A stretch of 9,931 bases of DNA from Cytophagales bacterium (GTDB taxonomy: Bacteria; Bacteroidota; Bacteroidia; Cytophagales; UBA9547). The notes below the pieces were generated by a model. It had not been told where the DNA came from. It did no database searches and was given only the letters and a program-made list of their open reading frames with translations. The stretch is from positions 1 to 9,931 of the forward strand of contig JANYCH010000225.1 in NCBI GenBank assembly GCA_025360395.1, given 5' to 3'. Positions 1-6,627 of this stretch are shown here, in pieces. The translations under genes and the position numbers were made by a program. Positions within the stretch are counted from its first letter, which is position 1, and every line of letters starts with the position of its first letter.

Positions 1-4
1 AATC

Positions 5-1702
5 TTATAAAGTAAAGCAAATAACTAAAACATCATCAAGCTGTTCTTCTTTACCTTTCCAGTTGTTAAACTGGGTTTCAAGCAATTTTTCCCTAGCTTC
101 AGGTTCTTTTGGGCCGATCGTGGCAAACAGCCTCCTAAATCTGGGGTACATAAATTTATTATTATTTTCCCCACCAACCTGGTCTGCATAACCATCGGAA
201 AATATCATAAAGCTATCCTCTTTTGAAAAAGGGATCACATTTGTCTTGAACTGAAAATCAGGGGTTTTCTGGCGCCCACCAATTCCTTGTCTGTCGGCTG
301 CATGCTGTTCAATCTCTGTCATTCCTTTCCGAAGTATGTATAATGGGTTATTAGCACCTGCAAATTCCATACTTGAGCTATTATGGTCAATTATGCAAAG
401 TGAAATGTCCATTCCTGAATTTACCTGTGTAGAACCATAAGTATTCAATGCTTTTAAGACTTTAGTATTCAGCAAAGTAAGTACTTTACCTGCTTCAAGG
501 TCTTTATAATCCCTTACAATTTCATTTAAAATTTCGTAGCCCAAAAAAGACATGAAAGCACCTGCAACACCATGTCCTGTGCAATCTGCGACTGCCAACA
601 TGGTTTTGTTGCCATTCTGGTAAAACCAATAAAAATCACCGCTCACAACATTTTTCGGTTGAAAGAAAACAGATAATTTGGGCAGAACCTTCTTCATCAA
701 TTCTTTGCCTGGCAATATTGCGTTTTGAATTACCTTGGCTGAGATAATATTGTCGCTTAATTCCTTATAAACTGTTTGGATCCTTTCCTTTTGTGCCAAG
801 ATTTCTGCGTTTTGGGCCTGCAAAATGCTTCTTTGATTTGTCACTTTCCTCATAAGAAAAGCGAGCAAAATAACAATGGCGGTGAGAAATATTGCAATTG
901 AAGAAACATAAACAAGGTTCCGGTTGGAAGCCTCTTTTTCCAATTGCTTTTCCTTTTCAAGCTGCTGTATCTTCCTTTGGCTTAATTTATTTAAGGAGTC
1001 TTTCTCAAGCAGAAGTATTCCAAGCTTTTCGAGTAGTATATCGCTCTGGCCCTTGTAATTATAGAATTTTTTGTCACGAAGGTTTAAGACCTTCGTCAGG
1101 CGCTCCAGATTTATTCTCAACTTTTTCTTTTCTGAACTGGAAAGCGATTTTTCATTTTCAAGCTTTTTCAATATGCCTTTTATTTCTATAAGGATCACAG
1201 AATTGGTCGCATCCAGTAGTTTCTGCTCAGAACGGACCTGATTAGTCACACTTTCAATGCTTTGTTCCAGGTCAAGTCCGAGGGTATTTGTTTCAGGACC
1301 ACCTAGTTTCTTTACTTGGGGTGTACTTTTGGAAAGGTTGTTTAATATTGGTTTTGAAGGTTCCACAGGGGCTTCCCCAAGTCTAACCAGTAATTCATTT
1401 TCCTTTTCAAAATATTCTACACTTTCAGTTTGATAACCTTTTTTGACAAACTTAAGGTTATCAATAATAGAGGACAGTTTGGCAGAAGTTGCCCCCAGAT
1501 TTATTTCAGACGTTCCTGAAACTATTTTATACTGTATTTTAGGGCCAATTACTGTTACATTGGGAATTAAATCTTCATTGCTATTTATAACTTTTACCTT
1601 AAGTTTAGTTTGTGCTTGAAGTGAGGCAACAAAAAGTAAAAAAATACAAGTTGTTTTAAGGAGGCGGCCCCGTAGCTTAATGTCAGGATAATATGTAAGC
1701 AT
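5..1702 (-). CDS. Membrane-anchored SpoIIE-type PP2C serine/threonine phosphatase with periplasmic sensor region
   Basis: This 565-residue protein starts at an ATG and opens with a signal peptide (about 1-30, ending LQAQ). Residues 31-110 resemble a carboxypeptidase-regulatory-like beta domain. A long Lys/Glu/Leu-rich coiled coil covers about 145-255, one transmembrane helix lies at about 263-284, a short coiled linker follows (285-318), and the SpoIIE/PP2C domain fills 320-565. The catalytic domain is complete: AKVIQNAILP at 322-331, SGDFYW with the metal-binding Asp at 356, ADCTGHG with Asp373, SDGYAD with Asp503, and a terminal DDV with Asp556/557. PP2C phosphatases of this class dephosphorylate serine/threonine on partners such as anti-sigma-factor antagonists; the partner here is unknown. 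The expected topology is periplasmic sensor and cytoplasmic phosphatase (inference). It lies 18 bases after the small secreted gene at 1721-2056, so the two are probably co-transcribed. The family call is secure; the N-terminal domain call is moderate. Confidence 0.93.
   Translation of the reverse strand: MLTYYPDIKLRGRLLKTTCIFLLFVASLQAQTKLKVKVINSNEDLIPNVTVIGPKIQYKIVSGTSEINLGATSAKLSSIIDNLKFVKKGYQTESVEYFEKENELLVRLGEAPVEPSKPILNNLSKSTPQVKKLGGPETNTLGLDLEQSIESVTNQVRSEQKLLDATNSVILIEIKGILKKLENEKSLSSSEKKKLRINLERLTKVLNLRDKKFYNYKGQSDILLEKLGILLLEKDSLNKLSQRKIQQLEKEKQLEKEASNRNLVYVSSIAIFLTAIVILLAFLMRKVTNQRSILQAQNAEILAQKERIQTVYKELSDNIISAKVIQNAILPGKELMKKVLPKLSVFFQPKNVVSGDFYWFYQNGNKTMLAVADCTGHGVAGAFMSFLGYEILNEIVRDYKDLEAGKVLTLLNTKVLKALNTYGSTQVNSGMDISLCIIDHNSSSMEFAGANNPLYILRKGMTEIEQHAADRQGIGGRQKTPDFQFKTNVIPFSKEDSFMIFSDGYADQVGGENNNKFMYPRFRRLFATIGPKEPEAREKLLETQFNNWKGKEEQLDDVLVICFTL
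1076..1096. repeat. Perfect 8-bp inverted repeat inside the phosphatase gene
   Basis: ACGAAGGT and ACCTTCGT flank the 5-base loop TTAAG. It lies within the coiled-coil coding part of the SpoIIE-type gene. It may simply reflect codon content, or form a small mRNA hairpin. No function is implied. Confidence 0.35.
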
Positions 1703-1720
1703 ATTTTAAAGCTATTCTGA

Positions 1721-2056
1721 TTAATAAAGGGAATGATTGGTTTTTAATTTATCAGAAGATTTAATGCTGAATTTATCCTTTTTCTTAGACTTTCCTGACT
1801 CAGCAGCAATATCCGGTAACTTTGCAGATGTAGTGTTTCCCGAAGTTTTTTGCTGAACCAGGATCCTGCCAAAAATCACAAACGAAATAGAATCTGAGCC
1901 ACTTCTTGAATAAGTTGACAAAAGATTTTCCGGTTCCTTTTTAGGGGTTGTCACCTGATGTGGCATTGTCTGTGCAAAAAGCCAGGAATTTGTAAATAAA
2001 AAAACTACAAACATATGGGACTTAAAAAATCCAAGAAGTTTTAAAGGACTACACAT
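1721..2056 (-). CDS. Small secreted protein of unknown function, upstream partner of the phosphatase gene
   Basis: I do not recognise this 111-residue protein. It has a credible signal peptide: hydrophobic residues run from about 15 to 27 and end in FAQ at 27-29, so cleavage before Gln29 or just after it is likely. The first ATG gives the basic N-region; a second ATG at codon 15 (2014) would leave almost none, so the longer start is preferred. The mature chain of about 80 residues is polar and rich in Ser, Lys and Thr, with a short hydrophobic stretch (SISFVIFGRILV, about 56-67) and a strongly basic tail. There are no cysteines in the mature part and no lipobox. It is the first gene of an apparent operon with the SpoIIE-type phosphatase, 18 bases downstream. 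An exported protein beside a phosphatase with a periplasmic domain suggests it could be a ligand or partner, but that is only context. Confidence 0.7.
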   Translation of the reverse strand: MCSPLKLLGFFKSHMFVVFLFTNSWLFAQTMPHQVTTPKKEPENLLSTYSRSGSDSISFVIFGRILVQQKTSGNTTSAKLPDIAAESGKSKKKDKFSIKSSDKLKTNHSLY

Positions 2057-2198
2057 GTTGTTAGCAGTATTGATAATTTATAACATTTTAGAATTCTTAT
2101 ACCTACGGACTTTCTAAATCATAGTTGCGGGTAAGTGCTATTTTACAACATTTTACTAAATGTAGCAAGTGTGACTTTTGTATTGTTCCTTATTTTCT

Positions 2199-2206
2199 TT
2201 AATTTG
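2199..2206 (+). promoter_or_regulatory. Possible Bacteroidota -7 element upstream of the PD40 protein gene
   Basis: TTAATTTG differs from the TAnnTTTG consensus at one base. A TTTTG ending at 2180 lies 18 bases upstream and could serve as the -33 element. Transcription would start roughly at 2210, giving a leader of about 50 bases before the ATG at 2259. This is a weak single-site call. Confidence 0.3.
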
Positions 2207-2258
2207 TAATTATTTTTTTCAAATACGGTATAATAAAATAATAGTGGCAGATTTTAAG

Positions 2259-3770
2259 ATGATGACATTTTTACGTTTTCTTAGTAAAAAACGATGGGGT
2301 TTTATACTTATATTACTATTCTTCTTTATAAATACCAGCAAGATTTTTGGTCAGGTTCCCAAGAATAAAGTATCTACGGGCCCCATTTATTTAAGCAAAC
2401 TTACTTTGCCGAATGAAACTATAAAACATACCAATGATGCTGTGATAATGTTAAATGGAAGTGATTCTGCTTTTTACTTTTCACAGAAAGCCGCCCCTAC
2501 ACATCATGTAACAGAATTTCATCTTTTCTTTTTTCAAAAGAAAACAGCAAAAGAAATAATTATTCCTTTTGCTAATGAATTAAAGACAGACCGGATAATC
2601 TGCCTTGATAAGGAGAACAAAACTTTGTTTTTTAAATGTAATATAAATGGGGACGACATTTATTATTCACAGGCGATAGCTGGCAAATGGCAAAAACCAT
2701 TGCCTTTTGCACCATTAAATTCTTCTTTTAAAGAGTCTGGTATGTGTATTTCACCTGATAAGAAAAGAATTGTCTTTGCCTCGGCCAGAGGGAATGGCAA
2801 TGCTAATTTAGATTTGTACCTGACAGAATACCAGGAAAATGGTTTATGGCAAAAGCCACGCTTGCTAAAAACTATCAGCTCTGATCAGGACGAAGACGAT
2901 CCGAAATTTAGTGCTGATGGCAAAACACTTTATTTTGCTTCTAAAGGCTTTAACAGCCGTGGTAAATATGATTTATTTTCGTCTGATTTTGACCCGGTAA
3001 GTAATACCTGGAGAATACCCGTTAATTTAGGAAAGGGTATAAACAGTGAGTATAATGAAATCTCTCCTGGGGTTAATTCTAAAGGAGCAATGATAGTTTT
3101 AAGCTCAGACCGTTATTCATTATCAGGCGATTATCACCTTTACAGGCCAGTTACCGCCAAGAAGCTATGGTTTTCAGCTCAAATAAATGATGCAGATAGT
3201 TCGCTTCAAATAGGTAACCTTAAAGTGAGTTTAAAACCCGAAGATGCTTTGCCTGGTGATGGAAACATAGAAATATTATCAGAAACAGGAGTTTATGCTG
3301 ATTCTGTCTTTGCTAACCGCTGGTATATCGTAAATATTACAGACAGTAACAAAGTATTGCATACTGAAAGAACACTTCTAAATTCCTCAAATTATTCCAG
3401 GTCTTATTACTTCAACCTCACCCAAATTAAAGATCCGCATCTTGTTTATAAGGGAAAGAAAATCCCACTTCTTAGCAAATATGTTCTCCGGTATGATGCT
3501 GGGGAAATGCTCCCTGAAAAGTACAACAAAAAAACTTTGGAAAGAGTATCCGAACTATTGGGCCATCTTCATATTTACCAGGTGGAAATTTTATACCCTT
3601 CTACAATGACAAAGGAACAGCAGGCCATTGTTTCTTCCAGGGTCGACCGACTCCAAAAGTATTTGATAAAAAATAAGGCTTCTCAAAAAGATATTACTTC
3701 AGGCAAACTTAATACTTTAGAACCCGATCAGCTTACTATAAAAATGGAATTTAAACTTAGGATCAATTAA
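2259..3770 (+). CDS. Secreted PD40 (WD40-like) beta-propeller protein with degenerate OmpA-like C-terminus
   Basis: The reading frame opens at a TTG at 2178, but the ATG pair at 2259 and 2262 gives a proper signal peptide (basic FLRFLSKKRW, hydrophobic core, end at FGQ near residue 32), so I use 2259 and a 503-residue product. PD40-type repeats are visible: SPDKKRIVFASARG (165-178) followed by LDLYLTEY, and SADGKTLYFASKGF (218-231) followed by YDLFSSDF, with a third degenerate blade to about 296. A beta-rich linker covers about 300-400. Residues 408-503 follow the layout of an OmpA-like domain (YDAGEMLPEKYNKKTLERVSELL, then SSRVDRLQKYL), but the usual GHTD segment reads YPST, so the Asp that binds peptidoglycan is missing. 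The order propeller, linker, OmpA recalls PorE-like envelope proteins of type IX secretion. Its role here is inferred only from that and from the adjacent PorP/SprF gene. Confidence 0.85.
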   Translation: MMTFLRFLSKKRWGFILILLFFFINTSKIFGQVPKNKVSTGPIYLSKLTLPNETIKHTNDAVIMLNGSDSAFYFSQKAAPTHHVTEFHLFFFQKKTAKEIIIPFANELKTDRIICLDKENKTLFFKCNINGDDIYYSQAIAGKWQKPLPFAPLNSSFKESGMCISPDKKRIVFASARGNGNANLDLYLTEYQENGLWQKPRLLKTISSDQDEDDPKFSADGKTLYFASKGFNSRGKYDLFSSDFDPVSNTWRIPVNLGKGINSEYNEISPGVNSKGAMIVLSSDRYSLSGDYHLYRPVTAKKLWFSAQINDADSSLQIGNLKVSLKPEDALPGDGNIEILSETGVYADSVFANRWYIVNITDSNKVLHTERTLLNSSNYSRSYYFNLTQIKDPHLVYKGKKIPLLSKYVLRYDAGEMLPEKYNKKTLERVSELLGHLHIYQVEILYPSTMTKEQQAIVSSRVDRLQKYLIKNKASQKDITSGKLNTLEPDQLTIKMEFKLRIN

Positions 3771-4819
3771 TTTTGGTCATAGAATATTCTTTCAATATCC
3801 TTATAGAATTGTTTCCTGGATTTGCTGTCGTGGTCAATACATTTACTTTTTCTGGCAGCTTTAATTCTCGTATGTTGCCTTACAAAAAGCTTCAATGGCA
3901 GCAGATAAGCGAGTGCAATTTCATGAGAACCAGCCTGTGAAGACCGCAATTTATTAAGAATGACGGCATCATAAGAATAGGCAATATTAAACTGTGGGTG
4001 AAAAGTATATGCTACAACGGCCGCTATAGCTTCAGAACTACGCAGGGTAAAACCTAAAGCCAACTTTTCAGATAGGATGAACTGATTATATAAATCGACC
4101 TGTATAGGAGCATTGGCTGTGTATTTGACAAGCAGTCTTGGATTATAAAGAAGAGAATTATTTATAGCAAAATTCATTCCTGAAATAAGGTAAATATGGT
4201 TTTGCTTCAAACCTTCCCCGGTGCCAAAATAATTATAAGGGTTTAAAGTAGGAATTGATATCCCGATTTTAAACTTATTGTCATAATAATAAACGCCTAG
4301 TCCGTTTTGCAAAGCGAACCTTGTGGTGTTGGTTCCATAATTCAAAGCAGGATCTGAATTGAGATTAGAATTTGTTGGGTCTGTATTGGAACCAGAAAAG
4401 TTTGCATTAAGCTCATTCACACCTAGTTGTATACCTGCCGAAAGTCTTGAATAAGTACCCAGCCTTGCAATTACTGCATAAGAAACACCAACAAAAGTAC
4501 TTTTAGTAATGCCCATTGACTCGTTCATGAAATTGAGTGCAACAGCAGACCTTATCCTAAGCAAAGGCATATCTACACAAACGGAACTGGTGACCGGTGC
4601 ATTTTTAATTCCGCTCCATTGCCTTCTGTGCAAAGCAACCAGGCTTATCTTTTCTTTACTACCTGCAGCTGCAGGGTTTATAAGGGTATAGTTATAATTG
4701 AATAAGGTAAATTTTGTGTCCTGTTGTCCATATAGAGTAATATTGAAGCAAAGCATTAAGCCCAACATAAATGTCAGGTATTTAATATTAAAAGTTCTAT
4801 TCTGAAAAAAGTGTTTCAA
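3767..4819 (-). CDS. PorP/SprF family type IX secretion / gliding outer-membrane protein
   Basis: This 350-residue protein has a signal peptide (about 1-31, ending LYGQ) followed by the family's opening pattern: QDTKFTLFNYNYTLINPAAAGS at about 33-54 with the NPAxxG signature, then a conserved region with HRRQWSG (64-70), APVTSS (74-79) and MPLL (84-87). Alternating beta strands continue to GSHEIALAYLLPL (297-309). The family forms outer-membrane beta barrels that assist export or surface attachment of type IX secretion substrates; SprF is needed for the SprB adhesin in Flavobacterium. A basic tail of about 40 residues (311-350) extends past the last barrel strand and is longer than I expect. 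The start used is TTG at 4819, because the next ATG (4768, codon 18) would remove the basic N-region of the signal peptide. The stop shares TTAA with the convergent PD40 gene. The natural partner upstream is a pseudogene. Confidence 0.9.
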   Translation of the reverse strand: MKHFFQNRTFNIKYLTFMLGLMLCFNITLYGQQDTKFTLFNYNYTLINPAAAGSKEKISLVALHRRQWSGIKNAPVTSSVCVDMPLLRIRSAVALNFMNESMGITKSTFVGVSYAVIARLGTYSRLSAGIQLGVNELNANFSGSNTDPTNSNLNSDPALNYGTNTTRFALQNGLGVYYYDNKFKIGISIPTLNPYNYFGTGEGLKQNHIYLISGMNFAINNSLLYNPRLLVKYTANAPIQVDLYNQFILSEKLALGFTLRSSEAIAAVVAYTFHPQFNIAYSYDAVILNKLRSSQAGSHEIALAYLLPLKLFVRQHTRIKAARKSKCIDHDSKSRKQFYKDIERIFYDQN

Positions 4820-5580
4820 CGGTTAAATGTTTTGCAAACTTGGTATTCTAATATTTCTACAGCATCATTAATATCACTGCTTATATTATACGTCCAAAAG
4901 CCTTTCTGGTCAAGGGTAAGTTGTCTATATACAGGATTACTGATGAAAGAAAAACCTTCAAAATGTAGCATATCAAATGGGTCAGAATCATTGTTTACAG
5001 AGTGGGTTTGAAGCATCAACTATTAAGACTTCGTCAGAAAACACTGAATACTTGTCCTTTTCGGCTTTAGGGTTGCAATTGTTAACTGAGATTAAAACTT
5101 CTATGCTGTCAGTACATCCATTTTGGCTGTTTATTACCACGTACTTTCCATTGTCAGAATAAGTCGAAATTGGCACAAAAAGCGTAGAAGAATTTTGAAC
5201 CTTGTCGCCTGGCAATTTCCAATAAGCAATTCCGCTTGTTACAGCCTGAAGGTTTACAGGACCTTTTTCGCATATAGTAACTGGATCTGCACTAACAAGC
5301 CAGGTTGTCAGTAGTTGATGTATTAAGTGTTGCAACCTTTGTGCTTCCTTTCCCATCGTAAAGATTCAGCTCCATTACATCAACTCCATGCCTTCGCCTG
5401 TGTTAGTAGGAATAACTCGGTTTCTCGCCATTTATAAGGCAAATATTTGGTATAATCTTGCTATTTGTTTAGCATTAATTTAAGCATGTTGCGAGCCTAC
5501 AGCAGATGGCTCCCCTCCAATACCTACATTATTGCTGTTCCTTTCATACTTTGTTCCAAAATAAGCAATATAAGGTACTG
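4816..5580 (-). pseudogene. Remnant of a large surface adhesin with Ig-like and cadherin-like sequence
   Basis: Four stretches of protein-like sequence lie head to tail in shifting frames. At 5480-5578 one reads PYIAYFGTKYERN and ends in a stop. At 5292-5459 a second frame gives LINGEKPSYSY, an internal TAA at 5403, then HGVDVMELNLYDGKGS, and a TAG at 5292. At 4988 to about 5325 a third stretch gives WLVSADPVTICEKGPVNL and IAYWKLPGDK, like the cysteine-paired Ig-like repeats of Bacteroidota surface proteins. At 4816 to about 5010 the last one gives NNDSDPFDM, LTLDQKGFWTYN and LEYQVC, the pattern of a bacterial cadherin-like repeat (NDSDP, G-x-LTL-x-x-x-G-x-x-TY, YxVCD). At least three frameshifts and two stops separate them, and both ends are missing: no signal peptide, no C-terminal sorting domain. 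The neighbouring genes are intact, so general sequencing error is unlikely. Location just upstream of a PorP/SprF gene fits a former type IX secretion substrate. Confidence 0.75.
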
Positions 5581-5616
5581 CATAATTTTACCCTTACTGA
5601 AGATTTTATAAGCCAT

Positions 5617-6075
5617 TCACCCTATCCTGGTATAATTAAGATTTAAATCCTTTTCCCAGTTTAATCCATCTTTTGATAATTCACCCTTGCCAATAATGGT
5701 ATTTCCGTTGTCAATAAATGTAAAACTATATCGTTGAGAAAATCCAGGCTCATTTCTCCACCATTGTAAAACATTATCCTGAAATATAACCTCATAGATT
5801 CTTGAAATGCCTCTTTCATCAAATGACAGCATAAAATAAGTGCCTAGTGCGTTGTCACTGCCAAAAATGGAAATAGTATCAGGAAAACCTTCATAAAATA
5901 TTTTTGAATGCATCATCAAAAATGCTCCCCCTTCGAGCCATTTGAAAGATGTTTGTCCGTGAAGAACTGTATCCGGCACCAAAGGATGGGATCCCAGAGT
6001 TTCCCAATCCCCAACCAAAATACCAAATAGTTCCAGGGAAAGATTATGTTTAGCAGCCTTGTTATTTGAATTCAT
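5617..6075 (-). CDS. Conserved lipocalin-like beta-barrel protein (DUF1579-like)
   Basis: The product is 152 residues with no signal peptide, so probably cytoplasmic. The pattern matches a small family of beta-barrel proteins I associate with DUF1579-type or nitrobindin-like folds: LVGDWETLGSHPLVP (20-34), a Gly-x-x-x-Phe-x-Trp-Leu-Glu-Gly-Gly turn (40-50), FGSDNALGTYFML (71-83), DERGISRIYE (86-95), WWRNEPGFSQRYS (105-117), and a closing DGLNWEKDLNLNYTRI (136-151). Function is unknown; ligand or haem binding is only a guess from the fold. The frame stays open upstream to 6264, but the extra 63 residues lack family resemblance and overlap the divergent gene, so the ATG at 6075 is chosen. A perfect inverted repeat at 6092-6110 sits 17 bases before this start. 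It stands alone, followed by the adhesin remnant. Confidence 0.75.
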   Translation of the reverse strand: MNSNNKAAKHNLSLELFGILVGDWETLGSHPLVPDTVLHGQTSFKWLEGGAFLMMHSKIFYEGFPDTISIFGSDNALGTYFMLSFDERGISRIYEVIFQDNVLQWWRNEPGFSQRYSFTFIDNGNTIIGKGELSKDGLNWEKDLNLNYTRIG

Positions 6076-6091
6076 TTTCCATTTTCTTATC

Positions 6092-6110
6092 GCATGTTTA
6101 AAAAACATGC
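6092..6110. promoter_or_regulatory. Perfect 8-bp inverted repeat, candidate operator
   Basis: GCATGTTT and AAACATGC flank AAA. It lies 17-35 bases upstream of the ATG at 6075 (minus strand), in the divergent intergenic region, where a repressor dimer could block transcription or initiation. No regulator is encoded in the window. No poly-U tract follows in either direction, so a terminator is unlikely. Confidence 0.45.
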
Positions 6111-6235
6111 CATATGAATGCATTAAGATAGGACGTTTGTTATATTTTAAGATGGTAGTCTGTGGTCCATGAATTTCCATTTTCGAAATTTGTCCAAGGC
6201 ATAGAAATTGAACGATATTAATAAACCTCTCAATC

Positions 6236-6514
6236 ATGAAATTAGAAAAATTCTCAAATCTCATTTTCGATCAAATAAAAAATAGAGGCTACCAATATTT
6301 TGTATTGTCCAATATCTCGGGCATTTTAAGTGAAGGTGACGATGTTCATAATTTACTGATCCCTTTTAAAACTAAACAGGAAGCAGAAAATATTGCAAGA
6401 AACAATAACGGCTTGTATGTAATTGATATGGTAGAAGCTGAAAAGGAAGTGCAAGGCTCCTTTATTGAAAAAACGGGCATAACATTCTTTATTGAAAGAA
6501 AATACCTTCAATAA
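6236..6514 (+). CDS. Hypothetical 92-residue protein
   Basis: I do not recognise this protein. It starts at an ATG, has no signal peptide or membrane helix, and is mixed in composition with predicted helix and strand: an amphipathic N-terminal helix (KLEKFSNLIFDQI, 2-14), a strand-like YQYFVLSNI (19-27), a segment LLIPFKTKQEAENIARNNN (40-58) that reads as strand then helix, LYVIDMVEA (60-68) as strand, and ITFFIERKYL (82-91) at the end. This looks like a compact alpha/beta protein, possibly cytoplasmic. It is divergent from the DUF1579-like gene, with 160 bases between their starts, and precedes the MFS gene by 113 bases, so co-transcription with the latter is possible but not needed because that gene has its own promoter. 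No Shine-Dalgarno sequence is seen. The first 29 bases of the gene form a near-palindrome. Confidence 0.6.
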   Translation: MKLEKFSNLIFDQIKNRGYQYFVLSNISGILSEGDDVHNLLIPFKTKQEAENIARNNNGLYVIDMVEAEKEVQGSFIEKTGITFFIERKYLQ

Positions 6515-6546
6515 TTCCTGTCCATTAAGACTTTACCAGCTTCTGA

Positions 6547-6564
6547 CTCAATAAACATATTGAG
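6547..6564. repeat. Perfect 7-bp inverted repeat between the 92-residue gene and the MFS gene
   Basis: CTCAATA and TATTGAG flank AACA. It lies 33 bases after the stop at 6514 and about 43 bases upstream of the MFS -7 element. A run of six T occurs at 6577-6582, too far for a standard terminator. It could be an operator or a weak terminator. Confidence 0.35.
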
Positions 6565-6606
6565 AAGGTTTTCACGTTTTTTAATCATCAACCCAAATCC
6601 GTTTTT

Positions 6607-6614
6607 TACTTTTG
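6607..6614 (+). promoter_or_regulatory. Bacteroidota -7 promoter element of the MFS gene
   Basis: TACTTTTG matches TAnnTTTG exactly. The -33 position has only a T-rich run (6577-6582), not a clear TTG. The predicted start would be around 6618-6620, leaving a leader of about 10 bases before the ATG at 6628. Confidence 0.5.
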
Positions 6615-6627
6615 GTAAATTTTTAAA

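Noticed and set aside
892..1191. Open frame of 99 codons on the plus strand
   Set aside because: It is antisense to the coiled-coil and membrane part of the phosphatase gene, with composition explained by that gene.
2178..2258. A TTG start 27 codons upstream of the PD40 protein
   Set aside because: It would add a poor leader before a good signal peptide and would lie upstream of or within the probable promoter.
4662..4675. Perfect 14-base palindrome CCTGCAGCTGCAGG
   Set aside because: It encodes the Pro-Ala-Ala-Ala-Gly of the PorP/SprF signature, so protein constraint explains it.
4509..5314. Several plus-strand open frames of about 60 codons
   Set aside because: They lie opposite the PorP/SprF gene and the adhesin remnant, have no start signals and no protein-like pattern.
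6076..6264. A 63-residue N-terminal extension of the DUF1579-like protein
   Set aside because: The frame is open, but the extension does not look like the family, crosses the palindrome at 6092-6110 and overlaps the divergent gene. The ATG at 6075 fits the family start.
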